Source: JANQGG01 sp964642175 (GTDB lineage Bacteria; Bacteroidota; Chlorobiia; Chlorobiales; Chloroherpetonaceae). From it: 64,000 bases of DNA. The stretch covers positions 310,001 through 374,000 of the forward strand of contig CAZXOK010000002.1 of NCBI GenBank assembly GCA_964642175.1, read 5' to 3'. A program made the translations under genes and the position numbers. A model generated the notes under the pieces. It did not search any database, was not told the DNA's origin, and worked only from the letters and a program-made list of their open reading frames with translations. Shown piece after piece: positions 1-8,913 of the stretch. Position 1 is the stretch's first letter. Every line of letters starts with the position of its first letter.

Positions 1-2
1 GC

Positions 3-110
3 GGTGTCCTTTTGCAACTACCAACTAAACCCATTAATGAATGGTTTGGGCTTGAAAATAACAGACTTGAAAAGAAAAAAAAGCCCGATCATAGAAAAAA
101 ACATTGTTAG
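3..110 (+). CDS. Possible C-terminal end of an upstream gene (partial)
   Basis: A frame open from the window edge runs about 35 codons to a TAG at 108-110 and ends in a lysine-rich tail. It lies on the same strand as the acyltransferase gene that follows after about 90 bases of AT-rich sequence. No family can be recognised from this fragment. Another frame is also open to a TAA near 130, so even the coding call is weak. The remaining bases up to 198 hold no feature I can support. Confidence 0.25.
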   Translation, partial: GVLLQLPTKPINEWFGLENNRLEKKKKPDHRKKHC

Positions 111-198
111 ACTCATCCGGGCAATGATATAAGTAAACAATTATATATTTAATTAAACTTCAATTGGAGATAAAAAAGAAAAAAACAGATCAACATTT

Positions 199-822
199 GT
201 GAAAGCCGAATTGATATTAAGCAAAACCCTGCTACCCGGACTTTTAAAGCTCACATTTTTAACACTTCAAAAATCTATCGAACCCCAATCCATTGAGTTA
301 GATCAAAGCAAGGGTGTGTTTTTTGCTTTTTGGCATGGAAAAATGATCGTTGGCTGGCAACTGGCATTGTTTTTATTTCCCGGTAAAACACCCTATGCTA
401 TTGTAAGCCAGTCGAAAGATGGCGAAATACTGGCCAATGCCCTGGAGAAATTGCAGTTCAGGCTCATCAGGGGGTCAAGTTCCAAAGGCAAAGAAATCAT
501 CAAATCCGAGAGTGAAGCCGCCTTAAAAAAAGGGTCGCCTATAGCCATTACACCCGATGGACCGCGAGGGCCCATTGAAACCCTGAAATATGGATTTATC
601 AGGATGGCTTCCGAAACCGGCACCCCGATTGTATTTGCCTCAATCCAGTATAAAAATGCATGGGTATTCAGCAAAAGCTGGGACAGGTTCCAGATCCCGA
701 AGCCATTTTCAAAAGCAACCATTAAACTCACATGCATTGAAGTGCCTCAATTTAAATCTGAAGATGAGTTGAAGTCCTATACCGATCAGCTCAGCACCAC
801 CTTAAAATCCCCGGTTGAATGA
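199..822 (+). CDS. Lysophospholipid acyltransferase family protein (DUF374)
   Basis: Predicted membrane-associated acyltransferase of the DUF374 branch of the LPLAT superfamily. It probably transfers an acyl chain to a lipid A or phospholipid precursor, but the substrate is not known. The 207 residues fit the family. Diagnostic sequence includes the FWHGKM motif near residue 45, which carries the catalytic His, and the PDGPRGP motif near residue 118. The start is GTG; a purine-rich tract lies well upstream, so the start is moderately certain. The stop overlaps the lpxK start by four bases (ATGA), so the two are translationally coupled, and a role in lipopolysaccharide assembly is inferred from that. 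Confidence 0.85.
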   Translation: MKAELILSKTLLPGLLKLTFLTLQKSIEPQSIELDQSKGVFFAFWHGKMIVGWQLALFLFPGKTPYAIVSQSKDGEILANALEKLQFRLIRGSSSKGKEIIKSESEAALKKGSPIAITPDGPRGPIETLKYGFIRMASETGTPIVFASIQYKNAWVFSKSWDRFQIPKPFSKATIKLTCIEVPQFKSEDELKSYTDQLSTTLKSPVE

Positions 823-1877
823 GCATATTTCTTATACTTCTTTCAGGTTTGTATGGCCTGGTTATGAGGGCGCGTAACATGCTCTTTAAAAGCGGGATAT
901 TTAAAACCTGGCATGCACCTATGCCTGTAATTTCTATCGGAAACCTCTCGGCCGGAGGAACCGGAAAAACACCTTTGGTGCAATGGGTAGTTCAGTTGCT
1001 TCTGGAAAATCACAGATCTGTGGCTATGCTTTCAAGGGGTTATGGCAGAAGCCTGAAGGGGGTGCAGCTGGTTTCGGATGGTAAAAAGGTTTTCTTAAAC
1101 AGCCGGCAAGCCGGTGATGAGCCCCTGATGCTGGCCAGAAACAACATGCCGGCCACTATGGTGGTAGCTGAGCGCCGCCGTGAGGGTGTAGAATTTATTC
1201 TGAGTCGGTTTGCCGAAGCCTTACCCGAGGTGATTGTTCTGGATGATGCCTTTCAGCATCGCCAGTTAGCCCGGGACCTGGATATTTTGGTGGTAAATGC
1301 CAGGAGTTGGCCAACCCGGGATAGTGTATTACCAGCCGGACGCTTACGCGAACCCATAAGCGCAATTAGCCGGGCCGATCTGATCGTACTGACCAAAGTT
1401 GATGATCTTTCCCAGGTGGCTGAGTTCAAAAGAGAGTTCTCTTTTTATAATAAACCTGTGGTAGCATGTGGCATTCATCCCATAGGATTGGTTTCTTGTC
1501 GGACCGGGCAAGGTGTTGATACTGATCAGGCCAGCCACCTGAACTGTCTTGTTTTTTCTGGTATAGGTGAGCCCGGGCAGTTTCTGAAAACTCTCAACGA
1601 TTTTAAGATCAGCGTGGTTTCTGATAAAGACTTTGGTGATCATTACAAATTCACCGATCAGGATATTCAGAAACTCAAAGAACAGGCAAGGGTTTCAGGT
1701 GCCGATGCATTTGTGACCACAGAAAAAGATGTGATGCGGCTTGAGACTCTTGAGAATGGTTTTGCAGCATTTAATCCGCTGCCCTGTTATTACCTTAAAA
1801 TAGGGCTGCGTTTTCTGGAGGGAAAAGAGCTTTTGCAGCAAAAGATTCTTGAGGTACTGGCTAAAAAACAGCCCTGA
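819..1877 (+). CDS. lpxK: Tetraacyldisaccharide 4'-kinase
   Basis: LpxK phosphorylates the 4' position of tetraacyldisaccharide 1-phosphate in lipid A synthesis, at the cytoplasmic face of the inner membrane. A hydrophobic N-terminal segment (about residues 2-16) serves as membrane anchor. The P-loop SAGGTGKTP is at residues 44-52, and the VLDDAFQHR motif that follows in this family is near residue 148. The length of 352 aa is normal. The start overlaps the stop of the preceding acyltransferase gene. The 3' end overlaps the end of the convergent outer-membrane protein gene by 17 bases. The organism is therefore a lipid-A-making diderm. Confidence 0.95.
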   Translation: MSIFLILLSGLYGLVMRARNMLFKSGIFKTWHAPMPVISIGNLSAGGTGKTPLVQWVVQLLLENHRSVAMLSRGYGRSLKGVQLVSDGKKVFLNSRQAGDEPLMLARNNMPATMVVAERRREGVEFILSRFAEALPEVIVLDDAFQHRQLARDLDILVVNARSWPTRDSVLPAGRLREPISAISRADLIVLTKVDDLSQVAEFKREFSFYNKPVVACGIHPIGLVSCRTGQGVDTDQASHLNCLVFSGIGEPGQFLKTLNDFKISVVSDKDFGDHYKFTDQDIQKLKEQARVSGADAFVTTEKDVMRLETLENGFAAFNPLPCYYLKIGLRFLEGKELLQQKILEVLAKKQP

Positions 1878-4800
1878 TTTCAGCTTTACCCGTGTGGATA
1901 ACATCGCCTTCGGGTAGCGAGCGTCCTTCGTAATTCAACGAAGCGGTAATGAAACGGCTCAGCCTGTAATCAAAATTCAATTGCCACACATACGTGTCGC
2001 CTTCAGAATTGCCGCGAGTCAGCTCATAAGTGGAACTGACCAGATCGGCATTTTCTATAGCGGTTGATGTTCGCTCGATTTCACCCCTCAGCCTTCCTTT
2101 GCCTCTGAACGAATACGTTGAGCCGAGAGTCAGAGAGGAAATTGTGGCCTGAGTGGCTTTTGGCTGGCCGTTTGAAAGAGGCGCCCGATCCAATCGATCA
2201 TCATAGCTTAACAGAACTGCAATTTCCCAATCCTGGATGGGGCGGTACGAAAATTTCGGTGCCACGTTATAGCCGGTAATTTCATATTCGCGTCCCACTG
2301 AGCTCAGTACAGAGCCACCATTGTTTAATGCCCGCGAGCGATTAAATGTAGAGGCAAGTCGAAGCTCAACACCAAGTTTCGGCCCGATACGGGTTAAAAA
2401 ACGCAGGCTGCGTTCCAGAAACAACTTACGTTCGATTCCCAGACTAAACTGGCTTAGCGATTGCGTCTCGAGGTATCTCAGCCGCAGATTGGTTAAATCG
2501 TTCTCGAACAGGTAAATATCCTGTTGATAGATGATTCTGCCGAAGAGCGTGGTGGAGTCGTTTTGCAGTTTATCAAAATTGACCAGGTAGATTTGTTTAA
2601 GGTCCTTTTCGGTGCTTTTTTCTTCTATTCTCAGCACGGTTTCACTCGAAAGGGCCGAGAGGGTTTTGGTGAAAAACCCCTCACCCGGGCCAATTAACCG
2701 CTCCGGTCGCAAACGCAAGCGCACGTTGGTTTTCAGATTGACGATCGGGATAAGCTCATCGGAAGGAAAGCTTCGAAAAACATATTGCAGGCTATCCTGG
2801 CCGAGTTCACTCTGGAAAGTGATCGGGAAAAACTCATTGAATTCTTTGAGATCGTTCTGGTTCTGATCTCGCCAAATATAGGAGCCATCGCCTTGCTGAA
2901 CGGCAAAAAACTTCCGGTCGGTTTTGGATGTTTTTTCGGTGGAAACATCGTAGTGCCATTCCAGGTCGGTAAAGCCGTTAAATGGCGACATCCGGCTTAT
3001 TAACTGAAACAAAAGTGTTTCGGAATTTGCATTGCCCAGCTCTCGAAAACGCTCAGTAAATTCTCGCACGCGTCTTGTCAGGTTGAACTTGGCAAAAAAC
3101 GAAGAACGGGGTTGCAACCGCCAGTTCAGGTTTACAGTCCGGGCATAGGACGCCGGTTCCAGTCTGGCGCCAAGGCCATCGGCAGCATAAAAAAGCTGGT
3201 CGTGCCGGTACTCAAATCCGACTGTAATGGTTTGGTAGTAAAGGTTATTAAAGGTGATACCGGGCTTGAATTGAATGATCTCGTGGCTGTCTGTGCGGAG
3301 TGTATCGGTAAGATTGTGCCGGGTATCTTTATCGCTGAATTCACCATGAGCAGAGATTGAAAAATTAAACCTGTTGAGATCCTGAGAAAACGGATAGAAG
3401 AAAATGGTGCTGCTGGCATTGGCTTTCAGCCATTTGGCTTGTTCATCCAGAACATCGTTCCGGCTGTCGACCCAGGTGAGTTTTCCACTGGTAAGGGTCA
3501 GCGAATCCAGACGAAGTTCGGTAAAAGCCTCCTGGCGGGTGGATTTGAACAGATCGCCACGCGAAAGATTACCTAAACTGTAATTGAATTTCAGGGGTGA
3601 GACAGGCCAATACCCAATATTAAGTGCCTGGTTTTTTTCACTGGTTTTTTCATTAAATAACGTGTTGCCATCGTAATCAATCAGGTTAAAATTGCTGGCA
3701 TAACTGACCGGTTGGGTACGATCAAAAAAAGCAAAATTCTGCGAGGTTTCTTTTTGGGATGCCTCAAGGGCTACTTCGCCTAAATCCAGCCCAAGAAGGT
3801 CAATATTAGATTTCTCCAATGAAAGAGCAAATTGATATGCCCGCCCATCCTTTGTCGAATCATCCAGAGAGGAGAAAGTATTCAGGTCGTTTTCAGATAA
3901 GGCACCTTCTGCACGGATAGAGAATGCACGAATGGGTTGAAGTTTTAAGTTCAGATCAAACACGCGCTGGCTTTCAGGAAATGGCAGAAACCTGAATGGT
4001 TCATAACTGCCGGCATTTTCACCCACATAACTGTAAATACCCAGCGAAAGCCGCTCATAGCTGCCCTGACCCTGTCCGACAAAGCTGAATGAAGGGATCC
4101 AAAAAGCGTCTGTTGCGCTGGGGTTGTAACTAAAAATTGAAACCAGTTCAGAATTGATGGTGGTGTCTTTTTTTACATATAACCCGGCAGGATTTCCCTC
4201 CGTATCCACGCCAACAAAAGCAGTGGTATCAACGGCTTTGCTTTTATCGCTGCCGGCATTTTTAAGGGCATGAATGTTGGCATCGCTCAGGTTCAGGTCG
4301 ATCGGGGCATTCTTATCATCCGACTCTGTGAGAACCGTGGTTTGTAGAGACAGGGCATTATTAAACAGGTTGTTTTTGAGTTTAAATCCCAGGAAGTTGC
4401 GTTGGTAAAACCTGTCGGTGTATTGAAAATCAACCAGGATTTTACTTTCGGCGGTAATCAGTCGGCGGTTCATGAACGTGAGTTCTCCGCTGCCATAATC
4501 GATAATGTAATCGTTATCCTGGCCGCGGGTTTGCTCCTGGCCATCGACATATACCTTTTCAGTACCGGCCAGAACAATAATAAACGGCACCCCATCCCGA
4601 TCCACCAGCCGGTAAGGCCCCTGGTTGCCATCCTGCCCGTTGAACTGATTAACATGGTATTTACCTCTTGAGGTGGCAAATCCCAGTTGAACATCATGAG
4701 AGCTTGCTCCGATATCCAGCATGCTTCGCACTTTTCCGCCCTGCAATTTTCTGTTCAACGAGGCAAACTCGGTGTTTTTAAGCTCTATGTTAAAATCGCC

Positions 4801-5619
4801 GATGGTTACTTCGGCATATTTACTTCGAACCTCTACAAAGACCCGGTCAAATTCCTGAAGGGTTTGGGTGTTGCCTTCGGGTTGAATAGGTGTGGACTCA
4901 TCTGTAAGTGCTGCCGTTACTTCCACACCCGGCGCTATGGAGCCATTCAACTGAAGCCTCAAACCTGAATTAACGGTTAGGTCCTGGTTGGTGCCAACCG
5001 TGATCCCCCTGATAATGGTTCCGGATTTTCTGAGAGATGAATTGCTGAACAGATCATCAAATATTTTTTGTGAGGGCTTTTTGGTCAGTAAGGTCTTGAG
5101 TGTATCTGATTGTTTTCCGGGTGGATTCAGACGAAGCGTTCGGTTAGTATAAGATTTTTTTAAACCTAACGGCAATGCCTCATAAAACACATCTATACGA
5201 TGCATATCCTGGTCGTAAAATAAATATCGAAGGTATATGACCCCATCGCGGTAATTGACCCGGTATTTATCACTCCCAACCCGTTTATGATCAAAATAGA
5301 CCTCCACCGATTGATGAACCAAAAAAGTACCGGGCAAGTCCAGAGAGTCAGTAAATGTTGTAAATGCCGTATAAACCTGCTGACGGCCGTATTGTTTATG
5401 GTCGTGAGTTTTTAAAGCACCTTTGGTTGTGTCCCCAAAACCCTCAATCGGTTTTAAAATCGGCACCCAGCGGGTTTGGGTGGTATCGGAAAGTGTCTGG
5501 GATTGTAAGGGCTGAGCGGGCCATACACAGATAGCATAAGCCACCAGTAAAAAAACAGAAAATTTCGGGCGTCCGGGAAGGCCAATCAGAAATTGTAAAT
5601 AAGGTAAGTTCAACGCCAC
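1861..5619 (-). CDS. Large outer-membrane beta-barrel-like protein, function unknown
   Basis: A 1252-residue exported protein. Residues about 19-42 form a hydrophobic signal segment. The rest is rich in alternating polar and aromatic residues, with many short strands ending in aromatic residues and a C-terminal AVF, which suits an outer-membrane beta barrel. An early domain (about residues 50-180) reads like a small beta domain, followed by a stretch containing TIIRGITVGTNQDL that leads into the barrel. I recognise similar large proteins in Chlorobiota and Balneolota genomes, but know no experimentally defined function. A distant link to the SprA-type secretion pore is conceivable and untested. 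It stands alone, convergent with lpxK and downstream of rsmB. Confidence 0.75.
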   Translation of the reverse strand: MALNLPYLQFLIGLPGRPKFSVFLLVAYAICVWPAQPLQSQTLSDTTQTRWVPILKPIEGFGDTTKGALKTHDHKQYGRQQVYTAFTTFTDSLDLPGTFLVHQSVEVYFDHKRVGSDKYRVNYRDGVIYLRYLFYDQDMHRIDVFYEALPLGLKKSYTNRTLRLNPPGKQSDTLKTLLTKKPSQKIFDDLFSNSSLRKSGTIIRGITVGTNQDLTVNSGLRLQLNGSIAPGVEVTAALTDESTPIQPEGNTQTLQEFDRVFVEVRSKYAEVTIGDFNIELKNTEFASLNRKLQGGKVRSMLDIGASSHDVQLGFATSRGKYHVNQFNGQDGNQGPYRLVDRDGVPFIIVLAGTEKVYVDGQEQTRGQDNDYIIDYGSGELTFMNRRLITAESKILVDFQYTDRFYQRNFLGFKLKNNLFNNALSLQTTVLTESDDKNAPIDLNLSDANIHALKNAGSDKSKAVDTTAFVGVDTEGNPAGLYVKKDTTINSELVSIFSYNPSATDAFWIPSFSFVGQGQGSYERLSLGIYSYVGENAGSYEPFRFLPFPESQRVFDLNLKLQPIRAFSIRAEGALSENDLNTFSSLDDSTKDGRAYQFALSLEKSNIDLLGLDLGEVALEASQKETSQNFAFFDRTQPVSYASNFNLIDYDGNTLFNEKTSEKNQALNIGYWPVSPLKFNYSLGNLSRGDLFKSTRQEAFTELRLDSLTLTSGKLTWVDSRNDVLDEQAKWLKANASSTIFFYPFSQDLNRFNFSISAHGEFSDKDTRHNLTDTLRTDSHEIIQFKPGITFNNLYYQTITVGFEYRHDQLFYAADGLGARLEPASYARTVNLNWRLQPRSSFFAKFNLTRRVREFTERFRELGNANSETLLFQLISRMSPFNGFTDLEWHYDVSTEKTSKTDRKFFAVQQGDGSYIWRDQNQNDLKEFNEFFPITFQSELGQDSLQYVFRSFPSDELIPIVNLKTNVRLRLRPERLIGPGEGFFTKTLSALSSETVLRIEEKSTEKDLKQIYLVNFDKLQNDSTTLFGRIIYQQDIYLFENDLTNLRLRYLETQSLSQFSLGIERKLFLERSLRFLTRIGPKLGVELRLASTFNRSRALNNGGSVLSSVGREYEITGYNVAPKFSYRPIQDWEIAVLLSYDDRLDRAPLSNGQPKATQATISSLTLGSTYSFRGKGRLRGEIERTSTAIENADLVSSTYELTRGNSEGDTYVWQLNFDYRLSRFITASLNYEGRSLPEGDVIHTGKAEIRAVF

Positions 5620-5724
5620 TAAACTGGTGGTTAAATAGAGTATTGGATAGGTTCAAGACCGCTTTACCAGTTAGTAGTTAGTGAAAGAAAAGGATTTTTT
5701 CAACCCGGGGCTTGTGGTCTGGGT

Positions 5725-7053
5725 TTATTTTCGCTTTAACCGAACTGCGTATGCCCCGTCTATGCCATGAAGATGCGGCAACAAAGTGAGGGTACCGTTT
5801 TCGGCCACAAAGCGATGGTAGGCTTCAGGCAAAATGTGAGTGGCTGGATCAATGTCCCAATCCGGGTTATCTTTAAGGAAAGTATCGATAAGCTCTGAGT
5901 TTTCTTCCGGTTCAATTGAGCATGTTGAATAAACGATCACACCTTCATCTTTAACCAGTTCCATGGCGTTTTGGAGTAATTTTAACTGAAGAGCCGAAAG
6001 TACGGCCAGTTCAGACTCTTTTAATCGCCAGCGTAACTCAGCTCTTCGGGCTAAAACGCCAGTTCCGGAACACGGCGCATCAAGCAAAACCGCATCATAT
6101 TTTTCCGGGCTTTTATACGTGGTGGCATCATGAGCACGGGTTTGAATAATGGATATACCAAGTGTGCCAGCGAGTGATTCGATATTTCCAAGTTTATTTT
6201 CGTACAGATCAAGGCTTAATATTTCGCCCTCGTTATTCATCAGTTCAGCCAGGTAAGTAGATTTGCCACCGGGAGCCGCGCACATGTCCAGAACCTTTTG
6301 TCCGGGTTTTGGCGAGAGCAACTGGCAAACCAATGCCTGAGATTGGCTTTGAACAGACAGTTCTCCCGACTGAATAAAGGGCTCCAGGTCGAAAAAACGC
6401 TCAGGTATCAGGAAATCTTCCAGTTCAGAGCTTTGGACCGAAATATTATGTTCGTGAAGCTTTGCCTGAAATGTATCGGGATTTGTTTTGAGGCGGTTAA
6501 TCCTGAAAGATATTTTTGGAATCTCGTTATTGGTTTCCATGATCCGCTGGGCCTCTGAAAAACCGTAGATATTGATCCAGCGCTCCAGAAGCCATTTTGG
6601 GTGAGAGAATTTCAGCGCTATCTGGTCGGCAAATGTTCCGCCTTTTACATTGAACTCGATGGTATCGGCATTATTGCTGATGTTTCTGAGCACGCCATTA
6701 ACAAGATTACCCAGGAACTGACCTTTCAGTTTTTTAGCCAGCTCTACCGATTCATTTACTGCAGCCCATTTCGGGACCTTATCCAGGAATAATAGTTGAT
6801 AGATACCAATGCGGAGGATATTCTTTACATCTATATCCATTTTTGAGAGGCTGTGGCGGTAAAACTGAGCGATCACATGATCGATTTTCATTTTTTCTCT
6901 GAGCGTACCATAAACAATTTGCATGGTAAATGCCCGATCAACAGACTCCAATCCTTTGTTAATAAATAAGCGTGAAAGAGCAGTATCGGATTTTGCCTGC
7001 TTAACTTCTACCTCTCTTAAGGCTTGGACCGCAATTTCCCTGGCCTTCATCAT
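5725..7053 (-). CDS. rsmB: 16S rRNA (cytosine-967-C5)-methyltransferase
   Basis: RsmB methylates C967 of 16S rRNA using S-adenosylmethionine. An N-terminal NusB-like helical domain (about residues 1-140) is followed by a Rossmann methyltransferase domain with the AAPGGKS SAM-binding motif, the LLDAPCSGTG motif and the catalytic STCS motif. A longer reading frame begins at 7116, but its first 21 residues do not resemble the family. The ATG pair at 7053/7050 gives the usual start followed by KAREIAVQAL. No Shine-Dalgarno sequence is visible. The gene stands upstream of the 1252-aa outer-membrane gene on the same strand. Confidence 0.92.
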   Translation of the reverse strand: MMKAREIAVQALREVEVKQAKSDTALSRLFINKGLESVDRAFTMQIVYGTLREKMKIDHVIAQFYRHSLSKMDIDVKNILRIGIYQLLFLDKVPKWAAVNESVELAKKLKGQFLGNLVNGVLRNISNNADTIEFNVKGGTFADQIALKFSHPKWLLERWINIYGFSEAQRIMETNNEIPKISFRINRLKTNPDTFQAKLHEHNISVQSSELEDFLIPERFFDLEPFIQSGELSVQSQSQALVCQLLSPKPGQKVLDMCAAPGGKSTYLAELMNNEGEILSLDLYENKLGNIESLAGTLGISIIQTRAHDATTYKSPEKYDAVLLDAPCSGTGVLARRAELRWRLKESELAVLSALQLKLLQNAMELVKDEGVIVYSTCSIEPEENSELIDTFLKDNPDWDIDPATHILPEAYHRFVAENGTLTLLPHLHGIDGAYAVRLKRK

Positions 7054-7261
7054 AGATGTAATGTTTAGGATTAATGTAAAAGGGTTAGATGAACCATCAT
7101 CTAATGTTAAGAACAATATTAAATCCCATCTGCAATGGATTTTTGGTCAATAAGTTTAATAACCAAAGTTTTACTGATTCCGTTTTCAGGCGTGGGATTT
7201 AATGATCTGGGTACAAAGATTTTTTAAGCGTATGTTAAATTATAATACGGCCAACCAGTTT

Positions 7262-7293
7262 TTTGTAATATACTCATGAATAAACTATATTTG
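7262..7293 (+). promoter_or_regulatory. Bacteroidota-type promoter for metY-metX
   Basis: A TTTG element at 7262-7265 and a TATATTTG element at 7286-7293 are separated by 20 bases. This matches the -33 TTTG / -7 TAnnTTTG consensus known for the primary sigma factor of Bacteroidota. Transcription would begin near 7300, about 30 bases before the SAM riboswitch. It lies within the 529-base interval 7054-7582, which otherwise holds only the riboswitch, its terminator and a short leader. Confidence 0.65.
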
Positions 7294-7330
7294 GGTTAAG
7301 TTGTAATGTTCTTTTCTAGCTATTGTAGTA

Positions 7331-7436
7331 TTGTCATCAAGAAAGGTGGAGGGAAAGGCCCTGAGAAACCTTGGCAACCGTCGAAAGATTGGTGCCAATT
7401 CCTACCCGGGAAAGTTATTAGAGGGGGAGATGGCGG
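7331..7436 (+). promoter_or_regulatory. SAM-I (S-box) riboswitch aptamer
   Basis: The conserved S-box core is present in order: GAAAGGTGGAGGGA, the GGCCCTGAGAAACC segment, GGCAACC, then GGTGCCAATTCC and an A-rich joining segment. The closing stem P1 is TTGTCATC (7331-7338) pairing with GATGGCGG (7429-7436), with G-U wobbles. The aptamer binds S-adenosylmethionine and precedes metY-metX. Together with the downstream terminator it should switch methionine synthesis off when SAM is plentiful. Confidence 0.93.
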
Positions 7437-7478
7437 AAGCAAGATGTATCATAACATACGCACTGTTTATAGATATTA

Positions 7479-7511
7479 CCTCTTCCGAGTCTCTTCGGAA
7501 GGGGTTTTTTT
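7479..7511 (+). terminator. Riboswitch-controlled intrinsic terminator
   Basis: An 11-bp stem (7479-7489 with 7494-7504, two wobble pairs) is followed by seven T residues. It sits 43 bases after the SAM-I aptamer and about 70 bases before the metY start, which is the usual expression-platform position. The intervening AT-rich bases could form an antiterminator with the aptamer 3' side; I did not fold it. Confidence 0.88.
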
Positions 7512-7582
7512 ATTTAATCCCAAACATTATCCCGGCCGGCCTTCTTTCCATTATTGTTCCTTAACACTAACCAATATTTACT

Positions 7583-8905
7583 ATGTCAAAATCAGAAGCA
7601 GAAAACACGCCGCAGTTGCATTTCGAAACTTTGCAAGTGCACGCAGGCCAGGAACCGGCACCGGGAACCAATTCCAGAGCTGTGCCAATTTACCAGACCA
7701 CTTCCTACACATTTAATGATGCAGATCATGGAGCGCGGTTGTTCGAGTTAAAAGAATTCGGAAATATTTATACCCGGATCATGAACCCAACTTCAGATGT
7801 GTTTGAAAAACGTATGGCCGCCTTAGAAGGTGGTGTTGCAGCACTGGCTACTGCAAGCGGTCACTCAGCTCAAATGCTTACTATTTTTAATCTTTGCCAG
7901 TCGGGAGATAACATAGTTTCTTCAAGCTACCTGTATGGCGGAACATTTAACCAGTTTAAAGTTTCGTTTCCAAGGCTTGGGATACATGTAAAATTCGTTT
8001 CTGAAGATTCTCTTTCGGCTTACGAAGCACAAATTGATGATAATACCAAAGCGATTTATGTAGAATCCATCGGGAATCCGAGATTTTATATTCCAGATCT
8101 TGAAGGCTTGGCCAACCTTGCGCACAAGCATGGAATTCCGTTAATCGTGGATAACACTTTTGGTTGCGCCGGATATTTATGTCGACCCATAGATTATGGT
8201 GCCGATATTATCGTGCAGTCAGCCACAAAGTGGATCGGTGGACATGGCACATCCATCGGGGGGGTAATTATAGACTCCGGCAATTTCGATTGGGGTAATG
8301 GAAAATTCCCGCTCTTTACCGAACCTTCACCGGGTTATCATGGATTGAACTTCTATGAAACATTTGGCCCGAAAAGCCCATTTGGCAATATCGCCTTTAT
8401 TATCCGCGCCCGTGTTGAAGGACTTCGAGATTTTGGCCCGGCTCAAAGCCCGTTCAACTCCTTTTTGTTTTTACAAGGACTTGAAACGCTCTCATTGCGC
8501 GTTCAGCGCCATGCAGACAATTCCATAGCTTTAGCTACCTGGCTCCAAAATCATCCTAAAGTATCCTGGGTCAGTTATCCCGGACTTGAGACTGATGAAA
8601 ATCACAATCGAGCTAAAAAGTACCTGAAAAACGGATATGGATGCATTTTGGCATTTGGAGTTAAAGGTGGCTATGAGAGTGGAAAATCATTAATTAATGA
8701 ATTAAAAATTGCCAGCCATCTGGCCAATGTGGGTGATGCCAAAACTTTGGTGATCCATCCGGCTTCAACCACACACCAGCAACTTTCTGCCAAGGAACAA
8801 CAGTCGGCCGGCGTAACCGAAGACCTGATTCGGGTATCGGTTGGGATTGAACATATCGATGATATTAAAAATGATTTCGAACAGGCATTTGCAACATTGC
8901 CATAA
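7583..8905 (+). CDS. metY: O-acetylhomoserine sulfhydrylase
   Basis: PLP-dependent enzyme of the Cys/Met metabolism family that makes homocysteine from O-acetylhomoserine and sulfide. The PLP-binding lysine is K216 in SATKWIGGHG. The length of 440 aa is typical of MetY and longer than cystathionine gamma-synthase. The N-terminus (QVHAGQ) and the NPTSDVFEKRMAALEGG substrate region fit the family. The gene lies directly behind a SAM-I riboswitch and eight bases before metX, so the two form a direct-sulfhydrylation methionine operon. No clear Shine-Dalgarno sequence precedes the ATG. Confidence 0.95.
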   Translation: MSKSEAENTPQLHFETLQVHAGQEPAPGTNSRAVPIYQTTSYTFNDADHGARLFELKEFGNIYTRIMNPTSDVFEKRMAALEGGVAALATASGHSAQMLTIFNLCQSGDNIVSSSYLYGGTFNQFKVSFPRLGIHVKFVSEDSLSAYEAQIDDNTKAIYVESIGNPRFYIPDLEGLANLAHKHGIPLIVDNTFGCAGYLCRPIDYGADIIVQSATKWIGGHGTSIGGVIIDSGNFDWGNGKFPLFTEPSPGYHGLNFYETFGPKSPFGNIAFIIRARVEGLRDFGPAQSPFNSFLFLQGLETLSLRVQRHADNSIALATWLQNHPKVSWVSYPGLETDENHNRAKKYLKNGYGCILAFGVKGGYESGKSLINELKIASHLANVGDAKTLVIHPASTTHQQLSAKEQQSAGVTEDLIRVSVGIEHIDDIKNDFEQAFATLP

Positions 8906-8913
8906 CCAAAGTA

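Noticed and set aside
7306..7716. Reading frame across the SAM riboswitch
   Set aside because: It runs through the conserved aptamer and terminator and into metY in another frame; no protein family is recognisable.
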